A DNA stretch of 27,399 bases from a virus, in the IMG/VR virus record IMGVR_UViG_3300020471_000082, positions 1 to 27,399 of that record; one strand, 5' to 3'. Shown here in pieces: positions 15,666 to 24,005 of this stretch. The notes beneath the pieces were generated by a model. That model was not told where the DNA came from and ran no database searches. It saw only the letters and a list, made by a program, of their open reading frames with translations. How positions within the stretch are numbered: position 1 is the stretch's first letter; each line of letters begins with the position of its first letter. The position numbers were made by a program, and so were the translations under genes.

Positions 15666-18070
15666 TGGCTATTACTATTTCTGATACAGAACCTCGAGTT
15701 CAATATACAGCAACATCAGGACAGACAAGTTTTTCTGTTCCTTTTGAATTTTTCACAGTAAACGATATTAAAGTTTACAACGGTACTTCATTGTTATCAT
15801 ACAATGCTTCACCATCATCAGCTTCACAATATTCGGTAACTGGAGCAGGTGTTTCAGGTGGAGGATCAATTACATTAGGTGGGGGTGCCACTCTTAATGA
15901 TAAGATTACAATTTTTAGAGATTTAGCAATATCAAGATCTACTGACTTTCCTACTTCAGGAGCTTTTCAAATATCTTCATTAAATGATGAATTAGATAAA
16001 ATTATAGCTATGTGTCAACAGCTTGAAAGAGATTTAAAATTCTCTCCAAGAGCTGCATCAACAACTGCTTCAACTTATAATCTTACTTTTCCTGAATTAG
16101 CTGCAAATAAAATTTTATCAGTTAATTCTGGTGGTACAGCTTTAGAATTTTCACAAGATATTACAAATGTAAATACTATTGCGGCAATAGCAACAGATGT
16201 AAGTACAGTTTCTGGTATTGCAGCAAATGTAACTTCAGTTGCAGGAAATGCAACAAACATAAATACAGTAGCTAGTAATATTACATCCGTTAATACGGTA
16301 GCAGCAGATATTACTAAAGTAGTTGCTGTTGCAAATGATTTAGCTGAAACAGTTTCTGAAATTGAAACAGTAGCAGATGATTTAAATGAAACAACTTCTG
16401 AAATAGATACAGTAGCAGCTAATGTTGCTAATGTTAATTCAGTAGGTAATGATATAGCTAATGTCAATACGGTAGCAGGAGCTATATCTAATGTTAACTC
16501 AGTAGCTGGTAATGCAACAAATATTAATGCTGTTGCTGGAAACGCAACAAATATAAACGCTGTTAATTCAAATTCAACAAATATAAATACAGTAGCAGGA
16601 GATGCTTCTGATATAAATACTTTAGCAGCTATATCTTCAGATATTACAACACTAGCTGGAACAACTGGATTAACAACATTAGCAAACAATGCTTCAAATA
16701 TAACAATTGTAGCAAACAATAATACTAATCTTTCACTTGTTGGAAATGATATTGCAAATGTTAATACAGTTGCTACAAATATTAGTGGCGTTAATAGTTT
16801 TGGTGAAAGATATAGAGTTGCATCTTCAGCACCAACTTCTTCAACAGATGTAGGTGACTTATATTTTGACACTACTGCTAATGAATTAAAAGTTTACAAA
16901 ACTTCTGGTTGGGCAGCAGCAGGTTCAACAGTTAATGGAACTTCTCAAAGATATACATATAATATTACAGGTGCAGTTTCTAATGTAACTGGTGCAGATG
17001 CAAACGGAAATACTCTCGCTTATGATGCAGGGTACGCTGATGTTTATGTTAATGGTGTTCGTATGTCAGCAGCTGATATTACAATTACTTCTGGTACTTC
17101 AGTAGTATTTGCTTCACCTTTATCTAATGGTGATGTTGTAGATATAGTTGCTTATGGAACATTTGATGTAGCTTCTATTAACGCAGCTAATATAGATTCA
17201 GGAACTTTAAACATTGCAAGAATTGCAGATCTTGGAATAACAACTGCTAAATTAAATACAGGTGCAGTAACAGGAGATAAAATTGGTGCTGATGCTGTTA
17301 ATGGAGATAAAATTGCAGATGATAGTATTAATAGTGAACATGTAGCAGATGGTTCAATAGATAATATTCATTTAGCAGGTTCTATTGCAAATAATAAATT
17401 ATCTAATTCAAGTATTACAATTAACGGATCAGCAGTATCATTAGGTGGTTCAGTTACAGTAGGTGAAACTAAACCTACTATAACAAGTTTAACACCAAGT
17501 GTTATTACTAATGATCCTTCCAATGTAGTTATTGCAGGAGCAAACTTCCAAGCAATACCTAGAGTACACGCAATTAATACTTCAACAGGAATATGGTATG
17601 AAGCAAGTACAGTTACTTATACTTCTGCTTCATCAATAACAGCAAACTTTACATTAACTGTTGATTCAGCAAATTACAGAATTAGAGTTGAAAACCCAGA
17701 TGGTAACGCAGTTATATCTGGAGCTAGTGCATTAAATGTAAGTGATGCACCTGCTTGGACAACAGCAGCTGGATCTCTTGGATCAGTAGCAGGTGATTTT
17801 AATGGAACAATAACAACAGTAGCAGCCACAGGAGATACAGTTACTTTTACAGAAGTATCTTCTCCTTTAGTTTTAACAAATGCTTCTCAAGCAAACTGTG
17901 CGTTGTCTACAGCTGGAGTAATTACTACAAGTGATTTTGGTGGTTCAAGTACAACAGCAACTTTATATACTTTTACTATCCGAGCAACAGATGCACAAGG
18001 ACAAACAAGTGACAGAGTATTTACATTACAATCATCATTTGGTTCAACAGGTGGAGGACAATTTAACTAA
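15665..18070 (+). CDS. Tail fibre with T7 gp17-like N-terminus and decapeptide repeats
   Basis: 801 residues. Residues 1-130 (ISDTEPRVQYTATSGQTSFSVPFEFF...LNDKITIFRDLAISRSTDFPTSG...LNDELDKIIAMCQQLERDL) are the T7 tail-fibre N-terminal domain, which attaches the fibre to the tail. Residues about 166-377 are about 20 ten-residue repeats of the type xINTVAGNAT. Residues 380-420 form a short VGDLYFDTTANELKVYKTSGW motif common in phage fibres, and 505-590 contain short repeats such as DKIGADAVNGDKIADDSI. A TIG/IPT-like domain (about 602-692) and a cadherin/Ig-like domain (about 695-795) end the protein. It should be the trimeric anchor fibre. The last two domains recur in the protein at 20872. Confidence 0.9.
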   Translation: MAITISDTEPRVQYTATSGQTSFSVPFEFFTVNDIKVYNGTSLLSYNASPSSASQYSVTGAGVSGGGSITLGGGATLNDKITIFRDLAISRSTDFPTSGAFQISSLNDELDKIIAMCQQLERDLKFSPRAASTTASTYNLTFPELAANKILSVNSGGTALEFSQDITNVNTIAAIATDVSTVSGIAANVTSVAGNATNINTVASNITSVNTVAADITKVVAVANDLAETVSEIETVADDLNETTSEIDTVAANVANVNSVGNDIANVNTVAGAISNVNSVAGNATNINAVAGNATNINAVNSNSTNINTVAGDASDINTLAAISSDITTLAGTTGLTTLANNASNITIVANNNTNLSLVGNDIANVNTVATNISGVNSFGERYRVASSAPTSSTDVGDLYFDTTANELKVYKTSGWAAAGSTVNGTSQRYTYNITGAVSNVTGADANGNTLAYDAGYADVYVNGVRMSAADITITSGTSVVFASPLSNGDVVDIVAYGTFDVASINAANIDSGTLNIARIADLGITTAKLNTGAVTGDKIGADAVNGDKIADDSINSEHVADGSIDNIHLAGSIANNKLSNSSITINGSAVSLGGSVTVGETKPTITSLTPSVITNDPSNVVIAGANFQAIPRVHAINTSTGIWYEASTVTYTSASSITANFTLTVDSANYRIRVENPDGNAVISGASALNVSDAPAWTTAAGSLGSVAGDFNGTITTVAATGDTVTFTEVSSPLVLTNASQANCALSTAGVITTSDFGGSSTTATLYTFTIRATDAQGQTSDRVFTLQSSFGSTGGGQFN
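16160..16795 (+). repeat. In-frame 30-bp/10-residue repeat array in the fibre gene
   Basis: About 20 imperfect tandem units encode a ten-residue pattern like INTVAGNATN, VNSVAGNATN and INAVAGNATN, with a departure from register around residues 225-250 (TVSEIETVADDLNETTSEIDTV). A hydrophobic residue recurs every few positions, consistent with a fibrous trimeric shaft (beta-helix or coiled coil). The DNA period is 30 bp, so recombination could change shaft length. The array also keeps the opposite strand open for about 265 codons, which explains the antisense ORF there. Confidence 0.85.
17897..17905 (+). promoter_or_regulatory. TGTGCGTTG motif, copy 3 (candidate promoter element)
   Basis: An exact copy inside the fibre gene's last domain, where it encodes Cys-Ala-Leu. 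It lies 165 nt before the LamG/SPRY fibre gene. AGCTGGA follows after 5 nt, exactly as at 1107. Codons TGT-GCG-TTG are unusual here, since Ala is mostly GCT/GCA and Leu mostly TTA. Confidence 0.35.
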
Positions 18071-19431
18071 TGGCTAGTACATCACTACAAAGAACTTTTG
18101 GATCAGAAGGTAATAGAAAAAAATGGACTTGGAGTGCGTGGATAAAAAGAAGTGCAACAGGTTCTGCAACTGCTTCTAACGGCTACACACTTTGGAACTG
18201 CGAAGGCAATAATGCAAATGATAATTTCATTTTTCAAATAACTATAAATGGGGGAGGCTCAGGCGGAACTACTGATAGTTTGGCTTTGCATACTTACGGC
18301 AATGACGTATTTAGAACAACTAGAAAACTGGCAGATACGAACGGCTGGTATCATATAGTTTTTGCTTTAGATACAACTCAAGCCACTGCGACTGACAGAA
18401 TAAAACTGTATGTTAATGGGGATCAACTTACTTATTCTCAAGAAACTAATTTTCCTACTCAAAATTATAATATGGGAATTAATAGAGCAGCTTTACATTG
18501 TATAGGAAGTCACGGATCTAATGCTAATTATTATTTTGACGGTTTAATGAGCCATATTCATTTTTGCGATGGTTATCAATATGCTGCATCAGACTTTGGC
18601 GAAACAAATAGCGTCACTGGTGAGTGGACTATAAAAACTTCACCAAGCGTTTCTTATGGAACTAATGGTTTCTTTATTTTAAAAGATGGCAACTCAGGAA
18701 CAGACCAATCTCCTAACTCTAATGATTTTACTGCGGCTGCTGGTTCACTTACAAAATCTGAAGATTGTCCAAACAATATTTTTTGCACGTTTAATCCACT
18801 TTATAAATCGCTACCTACTGGTGGTTTATTCAACGGAAATACAACAGCAAAAACTGGTAATGGTGACAGCACTTGGCGAAGTGCTTTTGGAACTTTAGCA
18901 GCTAATTCAGGAAAATATTATATGGAGGTAAAATGGTCAGCTGGTTCACATTTTGCAATTGGATTTGCTAGTACAAAAGTTTTACAAATGAAAGACGTAA
19001 AAGATTTAACAGATAATAGTTATTCAGGTGGAGGATATTATTACGCCCAGTATGGTACGAATTTTTATTCTCAAGGCTCAGCAGCTAGCGGTTATACTAG
19101 TTATTCTGCAGGTGACATACTTGGATTAGCTTTAGATTTAGATAATAACAAAATGTATGTAAGCATTAATGGAACTTTTCAAGGTAGCGACAATCCTGCA
19201 ACAAACACTGGTGGAGTTTCTATCGGTGGTGACTTAGACAGTTTTTGGACATTTGGTATTTCTGTTTATAGTAATTCAGGAGTTGGTACTTATGACGCTA
19301 ACTTCGGTAATGGCTATTTTGGAACAACGGCAGTATCAAGTGCAGGAACTAACGCAAGTAATAATGGGATCTTTGAGTACAATGTTCCAAGCGGCTTCAC
19401 GGCATTATCAACTAAAGGATTAAATTTATAG
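18070..19431 (+). CDS. Fibre/adhesin with LamG-like and SPRY-like domains
   Basis: 453 residues. Residues 1-185 look like a concanavalin-type LamG domain: SLQRTF..EGNRKKWTWSAWIKRS at the start, NGWYHIVFALDT...RIKLYVNGD in the middle and NYYFDGLMSHIHFCDGYQY at the end, all typical of marine phage LamG proteins. Residues about 255-430 look like a SPRY/B30.2 domain (GKYYMEVKW, FAIGFAS, YSAGDILGLALDLDNNKMYVSINGTF). Both folds bind carbohydrates or proteins, so host recognition is likely. It has no tail-attachment domain of its own and overlaps the previous stop (TAATG), suggesting it assembles with the anchor fibre. Confidence 0.85.
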   Translation: MASTSLQRTFGSEGNRKKWTWSAWIKRSATGSATASNGYTLWNCEGNNANDNFIFQITINGGGSGGTTDSLALHTYGNDVFRTTRKLADTNGWYHIVFALDTTQATATDRIKLYVNGDQLTYSQETNFPTQNYNMGINRAALHCIGSHGSNANYYFDGLMSHIHFCDGYQYAASDFGETNSVTGEWTIKTSPSVSYGTNGFFILKDGNSGTDQSPNSNDFTAAAGSLTKSEDCPNNIFCTFNPLYKSLPTGGLFNGNTTAKTGNGDSTWRSAFGTLAANSGKYYMEVKWSAGSHFAIGFASTKVLQMKDVKDLTDNSYSGGGYYYAQYGTNFYSQGSAASGYTSYSAGDILGLALDLDNNKMYVSINGTFQGSDNPATNTGGVSIGGDLDSFWTFGISVYSNSGVGTYDANFGNGYFGTTAVSSAGTNASNNGIFEYNVPSGFTALSTKGLNL

Positions 19432-19439
19432 TAGGAATT

Positions 19440-20870
19440 ATGGCTTACACAGCAATAGATAAACACACATCATTTTTTAATACTAAACTTTATACAGGAA
19501 CAAATGCAATACAAAATGTTACTGGTGTCGGTCATCAGCCAGACCTTGTCTGGATAAAAGATAGAAGTGGTACAAATTCTGGTAGTCATAATCATAATTT
19601 AATAGACTCAGTAAGAGGTGCACCAAAAATAATTATGACAGATAATAGTGGTGCTGAAATAACAGATAGTACAGATGCATTAACAGCTTTTGCTTCAGAT
19701 GGATTTACATTAGGTGCTAATAATACAGGAACACAATCACAAGAATTAAATGGTCATACTAATGGTGGAAATGAATATGTATCATGGAACTGGAAAGCAG
19801 GAGGCACAGCACCATCACAAACTTATGTTGTTAAAGTAGTTTCAGATAGTGGTAACAAATATAGATTTGATGATTTTGGTACGAGTGCTGTTACATTAGA
19901 TTTGCAAGAAGGTGGTACTTATACTTTTGACCAAGCAGATAGTTCTAACTCTGGTCATCCATTAAGATTTTATACAGCAGCAGATAAAACTGGTGGAGAA
20001 TATACAACAGGAGTTACAACAAATGGAACACCAGGAAGTTCTGGTGCTTATACTAGAATAACAGTAGCAGGTTCTGCACCAACATTATATTATCAATGTT
20101 CTGCACACGCATCAATGGGTGGTCAAGTAAATACAAACTCAACATTTGGTTCATCTAATTTTAGTGGTAGCATACAATCAACTGTTTCTGTTAATATCAC
20201 ATCAGGTTTTTCAATTTCAAAATATACTGGCACTGGTTCAGCAGCAACAATAGGACACGGACTAGGTGCAGTTCCTCAAATGATATGGGTAAAAAGATTA
20301 GATAGTGGTAATAACTGGACAGTTTATCATCACAGACACGGTAATAACAAAGGTCTTTATTTAGATACAAATGGAACTGGTGATACTAGCTCAGCGTTTT
20401 GGAATGACACTACTCCAACATCAACTGTCATTTCGTTAGGTAATGGAGCTTCAGTAAATGCTAGTGGTGGAACTTACCTTTGTTACAGTTTCGTGTCTAA
20501 AACTGGTTTTAGTGAAATCGGTGAATACATAGGAAATGGAAATGCTGATGGAACATTTGTTTACACAGGATTTAAACCAGCTTGGTTGATGATTAGACGA
20601 ACAGATGCAAATGAACATTGGCATATTTTTGATGTAAAAAGAAATCCAACTTATCCAACAAGTACGAGCTATGACGGTATGGCTACAAGATTGATGGCAG
20701 ATCTTACTAGTGGTACTGACTTATCTCAAGGTGGTTTTAGATTTTTAAGTAATGGATTAAAAATGACTACAAGTTGGACAGGTGGAAATAATAGTGGTAG
20801 CTCATTTATTTATATGGCTATTGGACAATCATTAGTAGGAACAAACAAAGTACCATGTACAGCGAGGTAA
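19440..20870 (+). CDS. Fibre-associated protein (DUF7483-like) with inserted cupredoxin-like domain
   Basis: 476 residues; AGGA at 19433 precedes ATG 19440. Residues 1-122 (GVGHQPDLVWIKDRSGTNSGSHNHNLIDSVRG...FASDGFTLG...YVSWNWKAGG) and 250-476 (KYTGTGSAATIGHGLGAVPQMIWVKRL...YTGFKPAWLMIRRTD) belong to a marine-phage tail domain type annotated DUF7483. Between them, residues about 127-232 resemble a cupredoxin: VTLDLQEGGTYTFD strands, His173 in SGHPLRF, and a C-terminal YYQCSAHASMGG supplying Cys220, His223 and Met226, the type 1 copper ligand order. Copper binding is not proven. A purely structural beta-sandwich is the alternative. The role is probably receptor binding or fibre-tip stability. 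Confidence 0.8.
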   Translation: MAYTAIDKHTSFFNTKLYTGTNAIQNVTGVGHQPDLVWIKDRSGTNSGSHNHNLIDSVRGAPKIIMTDNSGAEITDSTDALTAFASDGFTLGANNTGTQSQELNGHTNGGNEYVSWNWKAGGTAPSQTYVVKVVSDSGNKYRFDDFGTSAVTLDLQEGGTYTFDQADSSNSGHPLRFYTAADKTGGEYTTGVTTNGTPGSSGAYTRITVAGSAPTLYYQCSAHASMGGQVNTNSTFGSSNFSGSIQSTVSVNITSGFSISKYTGTGSAATIGHGLGAVPQMIWVKRLDSGNNWTVYHHRHGNNKGLYLDTNGTGDTSSAFWNDTTPTSTVISLGNGASVNASGGTYLCYSFVSKTGFSEIGEYIGNGNADGTFVYTGFKPAWLMIRRTDANEHWHIFDVKRNPTYPTSTSYDGMATRLMADLTSGTDLSQGGFRFLSNGLKMTTSWTGGNNSGSSFIYMAIGQSLVGTNKVPCTAR

Positions 20871-20871
20871 T

Positions 20872-22719
20872 ATGACAAAAGCACGAGATTTAAGTAAAAT
20901 AGCAGGAAGTATAACAAACAATAAAATACCTTCAGCAAAATTAGATGTTTCATTTGAAAATATAAATGACACAGGTACAGAAGGTACTAAAGTATCTGTA
21001 GGTTCTACTGGTCAAAGAGGAACAACTACAGGACAATTAAGATATAATTCAACAACAAATAATTTTGAATTTAGAGATAATACTGGAACAACAGATTTTT
21101 TATCTCCTCCTCAATTAACTTCTGTTGATGTGAACGATGTTCAAACAGATTTAGGTGGTAACGAAACTTTTGTTATTACAGGTAAAAATTTTAAAACAGG
21201 AGCTGTAATTAAATTTATAGCTAATGATGCTAGTGAAGTAACAGCAACAACAACAACGAGAAATAGTGCTACTCAAATAACAGCTGTAATAGCAAGATCA
21301 CAATTTACTAATGCTAAAGAACCATATGATATTCATATTACAAATGGTGATGCTTTAACTGCTGTTTTAGCTGATGTTGTCAATGTAGATAATAATCCTG
21401 TATGGCAAACAAATGCTACCCTCCCTATCATATACAATAACATGTCACAAAATATTCAGTTATCTTGTACTGATAGTGATGGAGATACAGTAACTTATGC
21501 AATAACTTCTGGTTCATTACCAACTGGATTATCAATGAATAGTTCTGGATTAATTACAGGAACATCTCCTAATGTTGGTAGTTCAACTTCATATAATTTT
21601 ACAGTTAGAGCAACAGCAAATTCAAAAACAGCAGACAGAGCTTTTACTCAAACTGTTAATCCAAATACTGCTCCAACTTGGAATACAGCAGCAGGTTCTC
21701 TTGGTACTCTTTACGATAGTGGTAGAGCAGCATCAGGAGTAACAGCGTTATCAGCAAGTGATGCACAAGGTCAATCAATTACTTACGCTGTAACTTCTGG
21801 TTCTATTCCTGGAGGATTAACTTTAAATAATGACGGTACTTGGTCAGGAACAGCTACTGCTGTTGGTTCAGATACAACTTCTACATTTGAAGTAACACCA
21901 ACTGATAGTGCTAGTGCAGCAGGTTCAGCAAGACAATTTACTATTCTAGTTAAGGCTCCTACATTACAAACATTCTCAACTTACGGAACAGGAACATGGA
22001 CAGCTCCTGTAACTGGAAATATTAAAGCAGTAGTTATAGGTGCAGCTGGAGGAAGTGGACACAACGGAGGAAAAGGTGGAGGTGGTGGTATAGTTTACCA
22101 TGCATCTTATGCTGTTGTTAAAGATACAGTTTACAATTACACAGTTGGTGAAAGTGGAGCAGCTTGGCATACTAGAACAGGTGGTGGATCATCTGTTGGA
22201 AAAAATGGTGGCTCATCTAAATTTGGAATATCTGGAAATTCAGCAGAACTAATTGCATTAGGTGGTGGTGGTGGACAACACTCAAATGGTTCTCAAGAAA
22301 AATCAGCTGGAGCTGCTAACGAAGGATCTTATATGGGTACTGTAGGTTCGCAAGTACAAGGATGTTACAGACCAACTGCATCTCTTGGAACACAACAAGG
22401 TGTAGGTGCAACAATCTATGGAGGATATAGATGTGGAACTTCAAACATGCAACACTATGCTTGGGATCTTGCAGGATCAGCAGGAGCTGGTGGTAATGGT
22501 AATTCAGTATCAAGATGTGGTGGAAATGCAAACGGAGGAGCTGGTGTTGATTTCTCAAGTCTTGATTCTGATATTGCTGCTTTAGGTCATAATAGTTGTT
22601 TTGCTGCTGGTTGGCATGCAGGAGGTTGGTATAGTGGAACAACTGGAACAAAACAAAATGGATTCGATGCGTATGGTGGAGGAGGAACACAAACAGGAGC
22701 AGTTATCCTTAAATATTAA
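20872..22719 (+). CDS. Fibre protein with TIG, two Ig-like domains and polyglycine tip
   Basis: 615 residues. Residues 1-75 hold a short fibre segment (SKIAGSITNNKI and GQLRYNSTTNNFEFRDNTGTTDF). Residues about 79-172 are TIG/IPT-like (TSVDVNDVQTDLGGNETFVITGKNF). Residues 176-262 and 267-360 are two putative Ig/cadherin-like domains, each with a T-Y-A-I/V-T-S-G-S-L/I-P-x-G-L core. Residues 365-615 are glycine-rich with runs of 4-5 Gly and several Cys, and end in GAVILKY. Polyglycine domains form the receptor-binding tips of adhesins such as gp38-type proteins. It lacks a T7-type attachment domain. The stop and start of its neighbours overlap its glycine region. Confidence 0.85.
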   Translation: MTKARDLSKIAGSITNNKIPSAKLDVSFENINDTGTEGTKVSVGSTGQRGTTTGQLRYNSTTNNFEFRDNTGTTDFLSPPQLTSVDVNDVQTDLGGNETFVITGKNFKTGAVIKFIANDASEVTATTTTRNSATQITAVIARSQFTNAKEPYDIHITNGDALTAVLADVVNVDNNPVWQTNATLPIIYNNMSQNIQLSCTDSDGDTVTYAITSGSLPTGLSMNSSGLITGTSPNVGSSTSYNFTVRATANSKTADRAFTQTVNPNTAPTWNTAAGSLGTLYDSGRAASGVTALSASDAQGQSITYAVTSGSIPGGLTLNNDGTWSGTATAVGSDTTSTFEVTPTDSASAAGSARQFTILVKAPTLQTFSTYGTGTWTAPVTGNIKAVVIGAAGGSGHNGGKGGGGGIVYHASYAVVKDTVYNYTVGESGAAWHTRTGGGSSVGKNGGSSKFGISGNSAELIALGGGGGQHSNGSQEKSAGAANEGSYMGTVGSQVQGCYRPTASLGTQQGVGATIYGGYRCGTSNMQHYAWDLAGSAGAGGNGNSVSRCGGNANGGAGVDFSSLDSDIAALGHNSCFAAGWHAGGWYSGTTGTKQNGFDAYGGGGTQTGAVILKY

Positions 22720-22903
22720 GGAATTAGAAAACTCTCCTCATCCTGAAACTTCTTTATCAAAAGAAAGATATTTAATTTGTCAAAAATGTGATAGGTTTAA
22801 TAACACCTTTAAATTATGTAAAGAGTGTAATTGTTTTATGCCATTAAAAGTAAGAATACCAAAATCACTTCACGACATTAAATGTCCGATAGGTAAGTGG
22901 TGA
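22634..22903 (+). CDS. Zinc-ribbon small protein (DUF6171-like), start uncertain
   Basis: The conserved part begins around 22770 and reads ICQKCDRFNNTFKLCKECNC, then FMPLKVRIP and a final KCPIGKW. The two C-x2-C pairs ten residues apart and the CPIGKW end match short zinc-ribbon proteins common in marine phages (DUF6171 type). The start is unclear. The frame is open from ATG 22601 inside the fibre gene, with further in-frame ATGs at 22616, 22658, 22667 and 22673. GTG 22634 is chosen for AGGAGG at 22620-22625, but GGAGG is common there because of Gly codons. The role is unknown, possibly RNA or protein binding. It overlaps the next gene by 4-7 nt. Confidence 0.7.
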   Translation: MEQLEQNKMDSMRMVEEEHKQEQLSLNIKELENSPHPETSLSKERYLICQKCDRFNNTFKLCKECNCFMPLKVRIPKSLHDIKCPIGKW

Positions 22904-23484
22904 TTAAATTATATTTTCCTACAGCTATATTTTATAAAGATAAAATTTTTGATGAATTAGAATTAGATTTACTTAAAGAGAAATCAAATAACATTTTAAA
23001 TAAAATAAAAGAAAATAAATCTAATTGGTACTCTCAACTTAAAAATACTTTTAATCAATATAATCTAGTTGACGATCCTCATTTTGAAGTTTTATTAAAA
23101 GTCATTAATGAATATGTAACTTCTTTTAATCATGCACATGGATCTAAATTAGTTTATAACAAACCTTATTCTGCTTGGTTAAATCTTTATAACGAAGGTG
23201 ACTATCAAGAATTTCACAATCATGCTTCTCATAGGTATTCAGCTATATTTATTATAGAAGGAGAAAAGAATATAGATAAAGCAACACCAATTTGTTTTAA
23301 CAATCCCTATCAAGATATGCTACCACCAAATGGTGTAGAAGGATTAAATGAATTAACCTTTCAACAATATTCTTTTAATGCTTTAGAAAATAGTCTTATT
23401 ATATTTAGAAGTCATTTACAGCATTGTGTACAAAAACATATAGGCAAAAAGCAAAGAATAAGTTTAGCACTTAATTATAATTAA
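22897..23484 (+). CDS. Putative 2OG-Fe(II) oxygenase (2OG-FeII_Oxy_5 type)
   Basis: 195 residues from GTG 22897; a second GTG at 22900 overlaps the previous stop as GTGA and may be the true start. It reads YFPTAIFYKD at the N-terminus, WLNLYNEGDYQEFHNHASHRYSAIFII in the middle (His107, His109) and SLIIFRSHLQHCVQKHIGKKQRISLALN near the end (distal His176, Arg187). This is the layout of a phage-rich family of putative 2-oxoglutarate/iron oxygenases, which hydroxylate protein or nucleotide substrates. The substrate is unknown. Since the gene follows the fibres, hydroxylation of a virion or host protein is possible but speculative. The metal-binding set appears intact. Confidence 0.82.
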   Translation: MVIKLYFPTAIFYKDKIFDELELDLLKEKSNNILNKIKENKSNWYSQLKNTFNQYNLVDDPHFEVLLKVINEYVTSFNHAHGSKLVYNKPYSAWLNLYNEGDYQEFHNHASHRYSAIFIIEGEKNIDKATPICFNNPYQDMLPPNGVEGLNELTFQQYSFNALENSLIIFRSHLQHCVQKHIGKKQRISLALNYN

Positions 23485-23963
23485 TGAAAATTATTAAAAA
23501 TTTTTTACCAGATCCATTGTTTAAAACAATTAAGACAATGACAATGGAAAGTGATTTTCCATATTATTATATGGCATCAACAGCAGATCCAAATGATGAT
23601 AGTTACTTTTTCTTTTGTCATTTACTATACAAAGACAAACAAACATTAAGCGATCATTTAATGCCTATTGTTTATCCAATAATGGCAAAGGTAGAACATC
23701 AAGAATTACTAAGAGGTAAAGTTAATTTATATACCAAGACTCCTAAACCTATAACTACAGGATTTCATATAGATGGAGATTTTCAACACAAAGTATTACT
23801 TTATTCAGTTAATACTAATAATGGATATACTTTATTCGAAGATGGTAAGAAAGTACATTCGGTAGCTAATCAAGCTGTTATATTTGATGGTCATATAAAA
23901 CATTCCTCAGTAACACAAACTGATGAGAAAATTCGAGTAAATATTAATATTAATTTTAGATAA
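23484..23963 (+). CDS. Putative 2OG-Fe(II) oxygenase, second type (prolyl-4-hydroxylase-like)
   Basis: 159 residues, start overlapping the previous stop (TAATG). The C-terminal half is a compact double-stranded beta-helix: TTGFHIDGDFQHKVLLYSVN gives His95-x-Asp97, NGYTLFEDGKKVHSVANQAVIFDGHIKHSS gives the distal His140, and KIRVNININF gives Arg151 for 2-oxoglutarate. This full H-x-D...H...R set differs from the HxH pattern in the upstream neighbour, so they are not recent duplicates. Similar small oxygenases occur in T4-like and marine phages, with substrates unknown. The gene ends one base before the motif at 23965. Confidence 0.85.
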   Translation: MKIIKNFLPDPLFKTIKTMTMESDFPYYYMASTADPNDDSYFFFCHLLYKDKQTLSDHLMPIVYPIMAKVEHQELLRGKVNLYTKTPKPITTGFHIDGDFQHKVLLYSVNTNNGYTLFEDGKKVHSVANQAVIFDGHIKHSSVTQTDEKIRVNININFR

Positions 23964-24005
23964 TTGTGCGTTTAGTAAAATACATAAAACTTATAGCAAC
24001 AACAA
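23960..24005 (+). promoter_or_regulatory. Intergenic TGTGCGTTT motif before the lysis region
   Basis: This is a 42-nt gap plus the preceding stop codon. The string ATAATTGTGCGTT (23960-23972) is identical to 4514-4526 ahead of the capsid gene, and in both cases the TAA inside it is the stop codon of the preceding gene. It is followed by an AT-rich stretch and ATG 24006, with little Shine-Dalgarno. No good -35/-10 pair is seen, so if it is a promoter it is probably not a standard sigma-70 one. Confidence 0.45.

Noticed and set aside
16075-16872. 265-codon open frame on the minus strand inside the fibre gene
   Set aside because: It is antisense to the decapeptide repeats. The repeated codon pattern keeps this frame free of stops, its translation is low-complexity Val/Ala/Ser/Phe, and the + strand gene is certain.
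22316-22690. 124-codon minus-strand frame opposite the polyglycine region
   Set aside because: Glycine-codon-rich + sequence lacks antisense stops; the translation is His/Leu/Gln-rich and not protein-like.
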